A stretch of DNA of 64,000 bases from Flagellimonas_A sp039592695 (GCF_039592695.1 NZ_JBBUTK010000004.1:1-64000); one strand, 5' to 3'. Shown: positions 50,790 through 60,075, counted from the first letter of the stretch. The notes: generated from the sequence alone by a model not told the origin. Numbers and translations are program-made.

Positions 50790-51356
50790 ATGTCTTTGAA
50801 TTTAGCTGAAATTGAAAAAGAAATGGCAAAATTAAAGACACCCATAGTTCATGGATTTGTAGTTGCCCTAGCTGGCAGCGTGCTGATGCTGATACTCATA
50901 GCACTCAGATTGATTGGCCCCAAGGCAATAGTTTTGGAAACGGAAATGACAGGGGGGACCATCCTCTTTTTGATGTTGTATCTTTTCTTGCTTTTTGCGA
51001 TTTACTTCGCCATCAAGAAAAAGAAGGATGCACTAGGACGAAGCATTAAATTTAAAGAGGCAGCAATACAGGGTCTTACGGTCAGTATAGCAACGGCAGT
51101 TTTCAGTGTTATTTTTACTGTTATCTTTTATGAACTACTGTATCCGACCTATGTTGCCGAAACTATCGATGCACTCAAAATAAAAATGGAGATTACGGGG
51201 GTTCCTGAAGACAAACTCAATGAAAAACTTGAAGAAAGAAAGGCCTATTTGAGTACATCATCACAAAGCCTGTATTCATTTGTAGGAAACTTGATAACGG
51301 GTGTGGCATTCACGTTGTTGTTGAGTTTCTTCCTCAAATCCAGCACGAAGAAATGA
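50790..51356 (+). CDS. DUF4199 membrane protein
   Basis: A 188-residue protein with four membrane segments (about 20-43, 57-78, 97-122 and 162-182). The pattern KTPIVHGFVVALAGSVLMLILIALRLIG near the N-terminus and the third segment fit DUF4199, a Bacteroidota family of unknown function. ATG 50790 was chosen because upstream residues from 50733 overlap the LuxR gene and do not look family-like. It overlaps the DUF1801 gene by 4 bp. Confidence 0.75.
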   Translation: MSLNLAEIEKEMAKLKTPIVHGFVVALAGSVLMLILIALRLIGPKAIVLETEMTGGTILFLMLYLFLLFAIYFAIKKKKDALGRSIKFKEAAIQGLTVSIATAVFSVIFTVIFYELLYPTYVAETIDALKIKMEITGVPEDKLNEKLEERKAYLSTSSQSLYSFVGNLITGVAFTLLLSFFLKSSTKK

Positions 51357-51691
51357 ACTACAACAACCAAATATCAGAATATATAGCCAAAGCATCTGAG
51401 CAGCAAATAGCTATACTTGATGAACTAAGGGAGCTCGTGCATACCTCGGTACAGAATGTCAATGAAGAATTGAAATGGAAAATGCCCGTGTTCAATAATG
51501 GAAAGGACTTTGCCTATCTGCGGTTTGCAAAAAAACACATTACATTAGGGTTTTACAACATTGAAAAGCTAAAAGATCCAAACAATTTATTGGAAGGAAA
51601 AGGCAATACCTTAAAACATATTAAAATCAACTCTTTGGATGCAAATCTTAAGAAGCAAATCGCTAAATGGTTAGAAGAAATAACTGAGTAA
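51353..51691 (+). CDS. DUF1801 domain protein
   Basis: A 112-residue protein with the DUF1801 pattern (AILDELRELVHTSVQNVNEELKWKMPVF, FAYLRFAKKHITLGFY, KHIKI). The family resembles a small ligand-binding fold of unknown role. It overlaps DUF4199 by 4 bp. From here to 53022 the DNA looks more AT-rich than earlier genes by eye. Confidence 0.82.
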   Translation: MNYNNQISEYIAKASEQQIAILDELRELVHTSVQNVNEELKWKMPVFNNGKDFAYLRFAKKHITLGFYNIEKLKDPNNLLEGKGNTLKHIKINSLDANLKKQIAKWLEEITE

Positions 51692-51730
51692 ATATCAGTC
51701 ATCAATAGAAAAAAGGTATAAACCGCGTAT

Positions 51731-52201
51731 ATGGAAGAAAAAATCTTTAGAAATCCGGATCTTTCAAATCGATTACTTGAATTGGTGGTTAAGAAAAATA
51801 TGAAAAGTACTCCAAGTACTTTGTTTAAAGCATGGACGCAGGAATTTGAAACTTGGTTTGCAGCGCCTGGCACCGTAATAATGGAGGGGCAAGTCAATAC
51901 AACCTTTTTTTTCGAGACTGAATATAAATTTGAAGCATCCCAAAAAGCACAAAGAGAACCACATTACGGACGGTTTTTAAGAATCAAGGAAAATGAATTG
52001 GTTGAACTGACTTGGATAACTGGGCCAAATGGAACAAAAGGTGCAGAAACAGTTGTAAAAGTAACGTTTGAACCACTCAATAGGGGAACTGATTTGACAC
52101 TGACACATTCTGGTTTTTTGGACGAAGAATCAAAAAATCAGCACAAAGAAGCTTGGCCAGAAGTATTAAAACAAATGGATGAAAAATACGATAGCAGATA
52201 A
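51731..52201 (+). CDS. SRPBCC/AHSA1 domain protein
   Basis: A 156-residue START-fold protein: helix STLFKAWTQEFETWFAAPGTV near residue 34, strands VNTTFFFETEYKFE and LVELTWITGPNG, and a final TDLTLTHSGFLDEESKNQHKEAWPEVLKQMDEKY. It binds an unknown hydrophobic ligand or partner. It is 40 bp after DUF1801. Confidence 0.8.
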   Translation: MEEKIFRNPDLSNRLLELVVKKNMKSTPSTLFKAWTQEFETWFAAPGTVIMEGQVNTTFFFETEYKFEASQKAQREPHYGRFLRIKENELVELTWITGPNGTKGAETVVKVTFEPLNRGTDLTLTHSGFLDEESKNQHKEAWPEVLKQMDEKYDSR

Positions 52202-52341
52202 CAAATGTGTCTTTTGAAATTTGAGGAAATGTTTTCCGAGATTTTCGTTTAAAAAAAATCAATGATTAAGGTATTGGATAAAATCAACACTTGGATACTC
52301 TTAGCAGGATAAACAGTAATGGTACGTTGAGTTTAAAGAAC

Positions 52342-53022
52342 ATGAAAATGATTTTACAAACAGTGTGTATTTTTCTCCTTCTCAGTTCTTGTAACATGCA
52401 AAAGGAATCTATTTATAAAAAATTGCAACCGAACATCTATGAAATCAACAACCAATATTTCTATGGTGAAAAGGTTCACACCTATCTCATTGAACTTGAA
52501 GACACCGTGTTGCTTTTTGATATTCCTACCTATTCCATAGCTGTAAGGAAATTCATCACTTCATTCAATAAACCTGTGGCCGCAATACTATCCCATGGTT
52601 CTTGTGGAATTTCCGATGGAACCAAATGGCAGAGTGAAATAGGGCTTGTGGTTTATGCTCACAAAGCAGACACCAAACATCCTTGGTTGCGAATGAAACC
52701 CGATGTTTTCTTTACTGAGATACCCATATTCGGAGATAATATCCAAGTCATTCACACCCCGGGACACAGCGACGGAGCAATTTGTTTGTTAGAAAAAACA
52801 TCAAAATCACTTTTTACGGGAGACACTTTTTATGGTGATAAAATGGGCGGAATAAGGGATTTCACCGATGAAATTCCTGCGGACTATGAAAATCCTTCAG
52901 AAAGGATAAAAAGCTGTAAAAAACTTTTGAATTATGATTTTGAGAATGTTTATCCATTCCATTATGAGATAATAGAAGAAAATGCGAAGGAAAAGTTGAC
53001 TGAGTATCTGATAAAATTGTGA
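52342..53022 (+). CDS. Metallo-beta-lactamase-fold lipoprotein, degenerate metal motif
   Basis: A 226-residue lipoprotein (MILQTVCIFLLLSSC) with an MBL fold: YLIELEDTVLLFDIPT near residue 48, HTPGHSDGAICLLEKTSKSLFTGDTFYGDKMGG near 138-170 and FENVYPFHYEIIEENA near 205. The usual HxHxDH metal motif is here SHGSCGISDG, keeping only the first histidine, so the second zinc site is lost and catalysis may be absent. The start at 52342 was chosen for its signal. Confidence 0.75.
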   Translation: MKMILQTVCIFLLLSSCNMQKESIYKKLQPNIYEINNQYFYGEKVHTYLIELEDTVLLFDIPTYSIAVRKFITSFNKPVAAILSHGSCGISDGTKWQSEIGLVVYAHKADTKHPWLRMKPDVFFTEIPIFGDNIQVIHTPGHSDGAICLLEKTSKSLFTGDTFYGDKMGGIRDFTDEIPADYENPSERIKSCKKLLNYDFENVYPFHYEIIEENAKEKLTEYLIKL

Positions 53023-53048
53023 AAATATATCTCCATGAATCTGGATGC

Positions 53049-53408
53049 TCAATACTGCCCTGTACCCAGCAACACCAGTGTACAAGCGACCTCAACCTCG
53101 ATGTTGTTTTCTTTTAAGATTTCGTAAAATTCGGGGTTCTCGGTACCGGGGTTAAAAATGACCCGTCGAGGTTTCAAGTTGATAATGGCATCATAGTATT
53201 CTTTTTGGTGCTGGGGGCCCAAATACAGCGTTATTGTATCAATATCGTTAAAAGTATCCAGGTCTTGGGTTACTGAAATTCCTGCGACATTTCCTTCGCG
53301 CAATCCAAAAGCAACCGTATCTTTGTGATGTGCCACCAATCGCTGTATTGCCAGATTACTATAACGATGTGGCTTCAGTGATGCCCCAAAAACCAATGTC
53401 TTGCCCAT
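53049..53408 (-). CDS. CoA-binding (YccU-like) protein
   Basis: A 119-residue Rossmann-fold protein of the CoA_binding family: TLVFGASLKPHRYSNLAIQRL at the start, then DIDTITLYLGPQHQKEYYDAIINLKPRRVIFNPGTENPEFYEIL. The family binds CoA or nucleotides; its role is unclear. The start at 53408 (MGKTLVFGAS) is the canonical one; upstream residues do not fit. Confidence 0.82.
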   Translation of the reverse strand: MGKTLVFGASLKPHRYSNLAIQRLVAHHKDTVAFGLREGNVAGISVTQDLDTFNDIDTITLYLGPQHQKEYYDAIINLKPRRVIFNPGTENPEFYEILKENNIEVEVACTLVLLGTGQY

Positions 53409-53777
53409 AATGTTAATACTAGTGTTAAACTGGCACAAAGATTGTAACTATTTCGAAAAAAAGCCGTCTTTTAGAAAATAGAAAAGCATATATCATTGGT
53501 AAGCCTGTATTTTTATAGTTAATGGTTAGTGTTTAGTATAGCTTATCAATGAACTGTCCCGACAGCCAGCTTTGGCCGTCGGGACTTCTTTTTTTCATCA
53601 TGACAGTTAATTAGCGTTGGTTTCGTAACATAAGTGCTGATTCAACGTCAAACGAATAACAGCAATTGCAATAACACCAACAGCCAAACAATCATTTATT
53701 GATGTGCCTTAAATGGAATTTTGGTTGGTTAGTTCCTTTGAGGTCTATCAAGAAACCCTGACGTTCCCCATGGGAAG
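53409..53777. other. Gene-free spacer with two plus-strand hairpins
   Basis: 369 bp without a credible gene. It contains TTAATGGTTAG, a remnant-like version of the GGTTAAT heptamer, and two strong plus-strand hairpins annotated separately. It may encode a small RNA on the plus strand. Confidence 0.4.
53556..53592 (+). terminator. Terminator-like hairpin 1 (no upstream plus gene)
   Basis: GTCCCGAC (53556-53563) and GTCGGGAC (53578-53585), with GGCC pairing inside, followed by TTCTTTTTTT. Confidence 0.6.
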
Positions 53778-53793
53778 TCAGGGTTGTTTTTTT
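53754..53793 (+). terminator. Terminator-like hairpin 2
   Basis: AACCCTGAC (53754-53762) pairs with GTCAGGGTT (53777-53785), with TTCCC/GGGAA inside, then a run of seven T residues. It may terminate a plus-strand RNA or serve both directions. Confidence 0.65.
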
Positions 53794-54329
53794 AATATGC
53801 CTGTCTCCTTTCCGTCTAGGCTCAAGGTGTTTTTTTCTTCCCAGTACTCCCTTAAACCATCGGGACCTTTATCTTCGGCCCATTGCACAAGACTCGTACG
53901 CTGCTCTTTATAAACCATTAAAGGAACCCCCATACCACAAGAGGTCTGCACAAGTTCAACTTTCATGTCAATAAGTTGCCTACTGCCAGCTATTTCAGGA
54001 AAGAGCGAAATATGTTCTTCCCAAAAAACATCATAGTCATGGTAGACTTCGGCAGTACCATAAAGACGTAAAATCATGGGAGGGCCTTCAAAAGCGCAAA
54101 ACATAATGGTCATTCTACCATCGTTTGCCAAATGGGTACCGGTTTCATTTCCACTTCCGGTGAGATTTAGCCAAAGTACTCTATTTTCGTTCATAATCTT
54201 GAACGAATCCAATCCTTTTGGAGATAGATTGATGCATCCATCCTTCATGGCAGTGGCCACAAAAAATAGTTGTTGTTGCTCAATAAAGGAAATCTGTCGT
54301 GATGTTAGTTTTGATGCTCTTTTTCCCAT
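53778..54329 (-). CDS. Pyridoxamine 5'-phosphate oxidase-like flavin protein
   Basis: A 183-residue split-barrel protein of the PNPOx-like superfamily: SFIEQQQLFFVATAMKDGCINLSPKGLDSF at the start, then VLWLNLTGSGNETGTHLANDGRMTIMFCAFEGPPMILRLYGTAEV. Such proteins bind FMN or related cofactors and reduce small molecules. It abuts fabH (54330) on the same strand. Confidence 0.85.
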   Translation of the reverse strand: MGKRASKLTSRQISFIEQQQLFFVATAMKDGCINLSPKGLDSFKIMNENRVLWLNLTGSGNETGTHLANDGRMTIMFCAFEGPPMILRLYGTAEVYHDYDVFWEEHISLFPEIAGSRQLIDMKVELVQTSCGMGVPLMVYKEQRTSLVQWAEDKGPDGLREYWEEKNTLSLDGKETGILKKQP

Positions 54330-55337
54330 TTACCAACGAATCACCACACTGCCCCATGTAAAACCACTACCAAAAGCGGCCAAGACCACCAAATCGCCTT
54401 CTTTGACCTTGCCTTGTTCCCAAGCTTCGGTCAATGCGATGGGAATGGATGCAGCAGTTGTGTTGCCGTAACTCATAATATTGTTGAAGATATGGTCGTC
54501 TGCCAACCCAAGTTTGTTCTGAATGAACTGTGAGATACGCAGATTGGCTTGATGCGGCACCAATAAATCGATATCAGAGGGTTTCAATCCGTTTGTTTGA
54601 AGGCCTTCCATAATGACCTCGCTGAACCGCACCACTGCATTTTTGAATACAAACTGGCCGTTCATGTGGGGATAGTACGAGGTATCTTCCTTGTCTTTAT
54701 CCTCTAAAATATCGGTCACCCATCGCTTGCCCATGCCCGGTGCAATCAAAGAAAGTTCTTCGGCATGCTGTCCTTCAGAATGAAGATGTGACGACAGAAT
54801 ACCTTTTGTGGTATCTTCTTCCCTGCTCAAAATGGCCGCCCCGGCACCATCACCAAAAATGACGGATACCGCACGCCCACGGGTGGTCATATCCAATCCG
54901 TAGGAATGAATTTCTGAACCTATGACCAAAACATGTTTGTACGTGCCACTTTTGATATACTGGTCGGCAATTGAAAGCGCGTACACAAATCCGGAACATT
55001 GGTTACGCACATCCAACGCTCCAACGGTTTTGATGCCCAAGTCGCGCTGCACCAAAACCCCAGGGCCTGGAAAGTAGTAATCCGGGCTCAAGGTGGCAAA
55101 AATGATAAAATCAACATCGTCTTTATCAATGCCTGCCCGTTCTATGGCAATTTTCGCTGCCGCAACACCCATGGATGTGGTGGTATCCTTTCCTTTTTTC
55201 GCATGACGGCGTTCTTTGATCCCGGTTCGTTCCTGTATCCATTCATCACTGGTATCCATGATTTTTGACAGGTCGTCATTGGTCACCACACTGTCGGGCA
55301 CATGATACCCCAAACCGGTAATTCTAGAGTTGTACAT
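54330..55337 (-). CDS. fabH: 3-oxoacyl-ACP synthase III (KAS III)
   Basis: Starts fatty acid synthesis by condensing acyl-CoA with malonyl-ACP. The 335-residue thiolase-fold enzyme has the catalytic triad: Cys in RNQCSGFVYAL near residue 115, His in VPHQANLRI near 258 and Asn in SYGNTTAASIP near 290. The start MYNSRITGLGYHVPDSVVTNDDL is typical. It may serve a branched or special acyl chain; the primer preference is not readable. Confidence 0.92.
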   Translation of the reverse strand: MYNSRITGLGYHVPDSVVTNDDLSKIMDTSDEWIQERTGIKERRHAKKGKDTTTSMGVAAAKIAIERAGIDKDDVDFIIFATLSPDYYFPGPGVLVQRDLGIKTVGALDVRNQCSGFVYALSIADQYIKSGTYKHVLVIGSEIHSYGLDMTTRGRAVSVIFGDGAGAAILSREEDTTKGILSSHLHSEGQHAEELSLIAPGMGKRWVTDILEDKDKEDTSYYPHMNGQFVFKNAVVRFSEVIMEGLQTNGLKPSDIDLLVPHQANLRISQFIQNKLGLADDHIFNNIMSYGNTTAASIPIALTEAWEQGKVKEGDLVVLAAFGSGFTWGSVVIRW

Positions 55338-55540
55338 AATTTAAAGTATTGCGGATTTCAAAAAAAATCGCTGTAATCAAATGGAAAAGTAAAAAATTAT
55401 ATTGGTAGCGCTAGCAAATAATTGAAAATTCGATATGTCACTAGACTTCATGAACAATGTGACAATTGGCACTATTTTTTCAATGCGATCATGTATTTTT
55501 ATGTGCTTCGATAGTCGAATTCACTAAAAAACCGAATATC

Positions 55541-57994
55541 ATGAAAAAAATACCCTTGATTCTCTTTCTGCTCCTTATGATTACAGGGTTTTCACAAGAA
55601 AACCTATCCTACCAAAAACCTTCAAAAGAAATTTTAGATTTGGTCGATGCGCCTTTGGCACCTTCCGTTTTGATGACCGACGACGGAAAATACATGGTCT
55701 TTCTCTATCGCGATTATTATAAAAGCATTGAAGAACTCTCCGAGACAGAACTTCGATTGGCAGGCCTTCGCATCAATCCAAAAACGAACATAGGCAGCCG
55801 CACCAATTACTACAACAACATCAAATTGAAAAAAGTTGGCGATGGTGAAGCCATGCAGGTCAACAATATGCCCGAAAACCCTAGACTTGCAAATTTTAGC
55901 TGGTCTCCGGACCAATCGAAGATTGCGGTCACCAACACCACAGCAGAGGGTGTTGAAGTCTGGGTATTGGATTTGGCCCAAGCACAATTGAGCAAATTGA
56001 CCGATGCTAATGTCAATGCCAATATGCGAGATGTCATCAATTGGTTCAAAGATGGCCAATCCATTTTGGTGAAAATGCTTCCCAATGACCGAAAAGAATT
56101 GATTGATGTTGCCGAAGCCGTTCCGGTTGGGCCGACCATCTCGACCAACAATGGTAAAAAAGCGCAGAATCGAACATATCAAGATCTATTGAAAAATCCC
56201 AATGACGAATTCAATTTTGAACAATTGGCACAATCAGAATTGTACAAGGTCAATCTTGACGGGTCAAAATCAAAATGGTTGGATGCCGCTATGTACAGTA
56301 CCATCAGTTTTTCGCCAGATGGCAATTACGTACTGGTGACCAATGTCAAGAAGCCATTCTCGTATCTGGTTCCCTATTACCGATTTCCAGCTACAACGAC
56401 CATCTATAACAGTCAGGGAGATTTGGTTTCATCACTTTTGGAAGTGCCCCTTATTGAAGACCTCCCCAAAGGGTTTATGGCGGTACGCATGGGCATACGA
56501 GAGGTTTCATGGCGAAACGATAAACCAGCTTCCATTGTGTATGCCGAAGCTTTGGATGAGGGCGACCCCGAAAAAGAGACCGAGTATCGAGACGAGGTAT
56601 TTCAGTTGGATGCCCCTTTCAGCGATAAAGCCAAAAGTTTGTTGAAATTGAAGAACAGGTACTACCGAATTGAATGGGGCAATGACGAAACTGCAATTGC
56701 CCATGATTATTGGTGGAATGATCGAAATACCAAAAGCTATCTTTTTGATCCCTCAGATGCATCAGAACAACCAAAAATCATAGCAGACAGAAATTATCAA
56801 GATGTCTACAGCGACCCCGGAGATTTTGTGACCAAAAGAAACAACTACGGCGTCGAGGTTTTGGCATTGGATGGCAACAATGCCTACTTATTGGGGGATG
56901 GATTTACGGAGGATGGCCAGTTTCCGTTTGTGGATAAAATGGATTTGGCCTCGCTTGAAAAAACACGTTTGTACACCTCTAAAATTGAGGGCAAGAAAGA
57001 AAACCTCTTGAATTATGATGTTCAAGAGGATAAGCTTCTGGTACGTATTGAATCGCCCAGTGAGTACCCCAACTATTATCACAAGAGCCTGATAAAGAGA
57101 AAAGGCCCGGTTCAACTCACTGATTTTGAAAACCCATTCAAAAGTCTGCAAGACGTTCATAAAGAAGTGATTACCTATAAAAGGGATGATGGGCTCGAAC
57201 TCAGTGGAACCCTATACTTGCCCATTGGTTATGACAAGGCCAAAAAAGAGAAAAAGCCCATGATTTTATGGGCATATCCGAGGGAATACAAGGATAAGAA
57301 CAGTGCTTCACAAAACACCCAAAACCCCAACGAGTTTACCTATCCACATTGGGGGTCGCCTATTTTTTGGGTCACCAAAGGTTATGTGGTTCTTGACGAT
57401 GCGGCCTTTCCGATTATTGGTGAGGGCGACGAACAGCCCAATGACACGTTTAGAAGCCAATTAGTGGCCAACGCCAAAGCGGCCATAGATGCGGTCGATG
57501 CCATGGGATATATCGATAGGGACAGGGTTGCCGTCGGAGGCCACAGTTATGGGGCATTTATGGTGGCCAACCTGCTCTCGCACTCTGACTTGTTTGCAGC
57601 GGGAATTGCCCGAAGTGGGGCCTACAACCGAACCTTGACACCATTTGGCTTTCAAAGCGAAGAACGAAATTATTGGGAGGCTCCAGAAGTCTATTATACC
57701 ATGTCGCCGTTTATGCATGCCGATAAAATGAACACACCATTGCTTTTGGTACATGGGGAAGCTGACAACAATTCAGGCACCTACCCCATGCAGAGTGAAC
57801 GCTATTTCAATGCCTTGAAAGGATTGGGGGCTACGGTCAGATTGGTGATGTTGCCCAAAGAGAGCCATGGGTATCGTGCCAAAGAAAGCATTCTACACCT
57901 GCTTTGGGAGCAGGACCAGTGGTTGGAAAAGTTTGTGAAGCAAAAAGAAGACGACTCACAGCTCGAACTTGAAGAACCAATGAGAAAAGATTAG
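55541..57994 (+). CDS. Secreted S9-family prolyl oligopeptidase-like peptidase
   Basis: A 817-residue exported serine peptidase: signal peptide MKKIPLILFLLLMITGFSQ, an N-terminal beta-propeller region (about 30-550), then an alpha/beta-hydrolase domain with the nucleophile in GGHSYGAFMVANLLS near residue 665, aspartate in VHGEADNNSGTYP near 748 and histidine in PKESHGYRAKES near 777. This is the dipeptidyl-peptidase-like S9 layout. ATG 55541 was chosen for the signal. The tail is acidic. Confidence 0.9.
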   Translation: MKKIPLILFLLLMITGFSQENLSYQKPSKEILDLVDAPLAPSVLMTDDGKYMVFLYRDYYKSIEELSETELRLAGLRINPKTNIGSRTNYYNNIKLKKVGDGEAMQVNNMPENPRLANFSWSPDQSKIAVTNTTAEGVEVWVLDLAQAQLSKLTDANVNANMRDVINWFKDGQSILVKMLPNDRKELIDVAEAVPVGPTISTNNGKKAQNRTYQDLLKNPNDEFNFEQLAQSELYKVNLDGSKSKWLDAAMYSTISFSPDGNYVLVTNVKKPFSYLVPYYRFPATTTIYNSQGDLVSSLLEVPLIEDLPKGFMAVRMGIREVSWRNDKPASIVYAEALDEGDPEKETEYRDEVFQLDAPFSDKAKSLLKLKNRYYRIEWGNDETAIAHDYWWNDRNTKSYLFDPSDASEQPKIIADRNYQDVYSDPGDFVTKRNNYGVEVLALDGNNAYLLGDGFTEDGQFPFVDKMDLASLEKTRLYTSKIEGKKENLLNYDVQEDKLLVRIESPSEYPNYYHKSLIKRKGPVQLTDFENPFKSLQDVHKEVITYKRDDGLELSGTLYLPIGYDKAKKEKKPMILWAYPREYKDKNSASQNTQNPNEFTYPHWGSPIFWVTKGYVVLDDAAFPIIGEGDEQPNDTFRSQLVANAKAAIDAVDAMGYIDRDRVAVGGHSYGAFMVANLLSHSDLFAAGIARSGAYNRTLTPFGFQSEERNYWEAPEVYYTMSPFMHADKMNTPLLLVHGEADNNSGTYPMQSERYFNALKGLGATVRLVMLPKESHGYRAKESILHLLWEQDQWLEKFVKQKEDDSQLELEEPMRKD

Positions 57995-57997
57995 GTG

Positions 57998-59314
57998 TCA
58001 ATCCGCCACTAAGTATTGTTGGAAGTCGTTCACGATAATCTTGGCTTTTAGGTCGTGTAGCAAATTGTACAGCCCAAAAAAGGTTCTGTTCATATACAAG
58101 AAATGCTTGGAGCCCCGACTACCGTTCATTTTTCTGATTTGCTGGTCGTTGGAATACCGTTCGCTCAAATCAGCGATTTTGGCCCAAAAAGTGTCGTCAC
58201 CAAAATCAAAGGTGTCTTCATTGAAGGGTGAGGTGAACAGTGTCAGCATCTCTTTAAAGAGCTCAAAAAAGAATTGAAGTTCCTGCTCAGAATCGGTCGG
58301 AGTCAATATTTCAAGCTCATAGAGTTTTTGCGTAAAAACCTCGTCATTGTTGATGTTCTCCTTTTTGGCCAATTCAAAATAGGGCACATAGAATTCATCG
58401 GGAATTTCTTTGATGCATCCAAAATCAATGGCAATCAACTCTTCATGTTTGTTCACCAAGAAGTTGCCGGGGTGTGGGTCGGCATGCACTTTTCGAAGTC
58501 CGTGGATTTGGTACATGTAAAAATTCCAGAGGGCTTGACCCAATTCGTTTCCGGTCTCTTGTAAAAAATTGGTTTGGGTGAATTCACTCAGATGTTGACC
58601 TTTCATCCAATCCATCGTAATGATACGTTCGCTGGAAAGCTCAGGATAATATTTTGGGAATTTGATATTCGGAATCACTTCACAGGCTTCGGTGATTTCT
58701 TTGCTTTGCTGTAATTCGAGAAGATAGTTTGTTTCTTCAATCAATTTACCTTCAACTTCCTTAAAGTACTTATCTGAATCTTTGCCCTGTAAATTGAACA
58801 TGCGGATGGCAATGGGCTTTACCAGCGCCAAATCGCTGCTGATACTCTGCGCCACACCTGGATATTGTATTTTCACTGCCAATTCTTTACCCTCCTTTTT
58901 GGCTTTGTGCACTTGCCCAATACTTGCGGCATTTACCGAGTCGCGCTCAAATGAATCGAATAGTTCTTCAGGATACTTGCCTTGGTACTTTTTAAAGGTC
59001 TTTCGAACCAAAGGTGCAGAAAGCGGGGGAACGGAAAACTGCGAAAGCGAAAACTTTTCCACATAGGCGCGGGGCAGCAAATTCTTCTCCATGCTCAACA
59101 TTTGGGCTACTTTCAAGGCACTACCCTTCAAGCTTTTGAGTCCGTCATAGATATCGCTGGCATTATCCTCATTGAGCTCGTCTTTGTTCAATTCGGGGTT
59201 GACCAGTTTTTTGCTGTAATATTTGACATAGTTGCCCCCTATTTTCACACCGGTCTTAACCAGTTTACCAGCGCGTTCGATTTTTCCGGTGGGAATTCTG
59301 TCTAACGTCTTCAT
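57998..59314 (-). CDS. ABC1/UbiB/AarF-family atypical kinase
   Basis: A 438-residue atypical kinase-like protein. The N-terminal KxGQ-type motif is LKGSALKVAQMLS near residue 65, with alanine in the glycine place; the A-rich loop is NAASIGQVHKA near 129; the lysine strand AVKIQYPGV near 146; and the catalytic/metal motifs HADPHPGNFLV near 276 and AIDFGCIKEIP near 293. UbiB/COQ8 proteins support quinone synthesis and lipid metabolism. It is coupled to the upstream TetR gene (3-bp gap). Confidence 0.9.
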   Translation of the reverse strand: MKTLDRIPTGKIERAGKLVKTGVKIGGNYVKYYSKKLVNPELNKDELNEDNASDIYDGLKSLKGSALKVAQMLSMEKNLLPRAYVEKFSLSQFSVPPLSAPLVRKTFKKYQGKYPEELFDSFERDSVNAASIGQVHKAKKEGKELAVKIQYPGVAQSISSDLALVKPIAIRMFNLQGKDSDKYFKEVEGKLIEETNYLLELQQSKEITEACEVIPNIKFPKYYPELSSERIITMDWMKGQHLSEFTQTNFLQETGNELGQALWNFYMYQIHGLRKVHADPHPGNFLVNKHEELIAIDFGCIKEIPDEFYVPYFELAKKENINNDEVFTQKLYELEILTPTDSEQELQFFFELFKEMLTLFTSPFNEDTFDFGDDTFWAKIADLSERYSNDQQIRKMNGSRGSKHFLYMNRTFFGLYNLLHDLKAKIIVNDFQQYLVAD

Positions 59315-59317
59315 CGG

Positions 59318-59977
59318 CTAGGCGAAAGTTTCTTTGTAAAGAAATTTGCCAAAGTCTACGAGACTGTCCAGCGGAGTGTTATCAAAGACATCGAAAATAG
59401 TAGTGACCGACTTTTCAATGGCCAAATCGGTCTTTTCAAATCCGGGCGAAGCGTCATTCATCCAAAAACGGAGCAAAAACAAAAATTGCACCCAAGCACC
59501 TTCGGAAAATATGGCCGGACTCTGTTTTGTGATTCGCAGCGTTTTCTCTTCATTCGTCTCTTCGACCAATTCAGCAGCAAAGTCTTTGACTTTTTTTCTG
59601 AGCCCTTTTAACTGGCCCAAATTTTCGAACTGGTTCTTGTGTTCTCTCAAGGTGAACAGCACATAGCTGCGATTCAAGGTCAGCAATTCAAAAAATGAGA
59701 AAAAGAACGACAGCATTTTCTCTTTGTTGCCGTACGTCGCATACTCTTCATTTTTGTTGAGTGCCGTAATGGTATTGTCGTAAAACTTGTTCCAGATAGC
59801 TTGGCGCAATGTTTCAAAAGAGCCAAAGAACCGGTAGAACTCTTCTTCTTTTATGTTGTTGGCCTTACAAAATTTATAAATGGATTTTGGCCTTGTTTCG
59901 TGTTCAAGAACATAATCCATGTAAATGGAAATAATCTTATCGTCTGTAATAGGAGTTTTCTTTGTTTTTGTGGCCAT
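59318..59977 (-). CDS. TetR-family transcriptional regulator
   Basis: A 219-residue regulator with an N-terminal TetR helix-turn-helix (DKIISIYMDYVLEHETRPKSIYKFCKANNIKEEEFYRFFGSFETLRQAIWNKFY) and a helical ligand domain. The ligand is unknown. It is the first gene of the TetR-ABC1 unit. A -7 element TAATTTTG lies on the minus strand at 59991-59998, 14 bp before the start codon, so its own promoter is downstream of the candidate sRNA terminator. Confidence 0.88.
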   Translation of the reverse strand: MATKTKKTPITDDKIISIYMDYVLEHETRPKSIYKFCKANNIKEEEFYRFFGSFETLRQAIWNKFYDNTITALNKNEEYATYGNKEKMLSFFFSFFELLTLNRSYVLFTLREHKNQFENLGQLKGLRKKVKDFAAELVEETNEEKTLRITKQSPAIFSEGAWVQFLFLLRFWMNDASPGFEKTDLAIEKSVTTIFDVFDNTPLDSLVDFGKFLYKETFA

Positions 59978-59990
59978 AATGAACTTTTTT

Positions 59991-59998
59991 CAAAATTA
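59991..59998 (-). promoter_or_regulatory. -7 promoter element of the TetR-ABC1 unit
   Basis: Minus-strand TAATTTTG matches TAnnTTTG. A -33 TTG was not found at the ideal spacing. Confidence 0.5.
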
Positions 59999-60041
59999 GT
60001 TTAAGGCTGTTGAAATTGCTGTTAAAGGCTTGATAATCTTT

Positions 60042-60075
60042 AAAAAGAAAACGTGCCTTCTGGCAAAGGCACGTT
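60042..60075 (-). terminator. Terminator of the candidate sRNA
   Basis: Perfect 10-bp stem with loop CTGGCA on the plus strand; reading minus it is followed by TTCTTTTTA. Confidence 0.75.
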
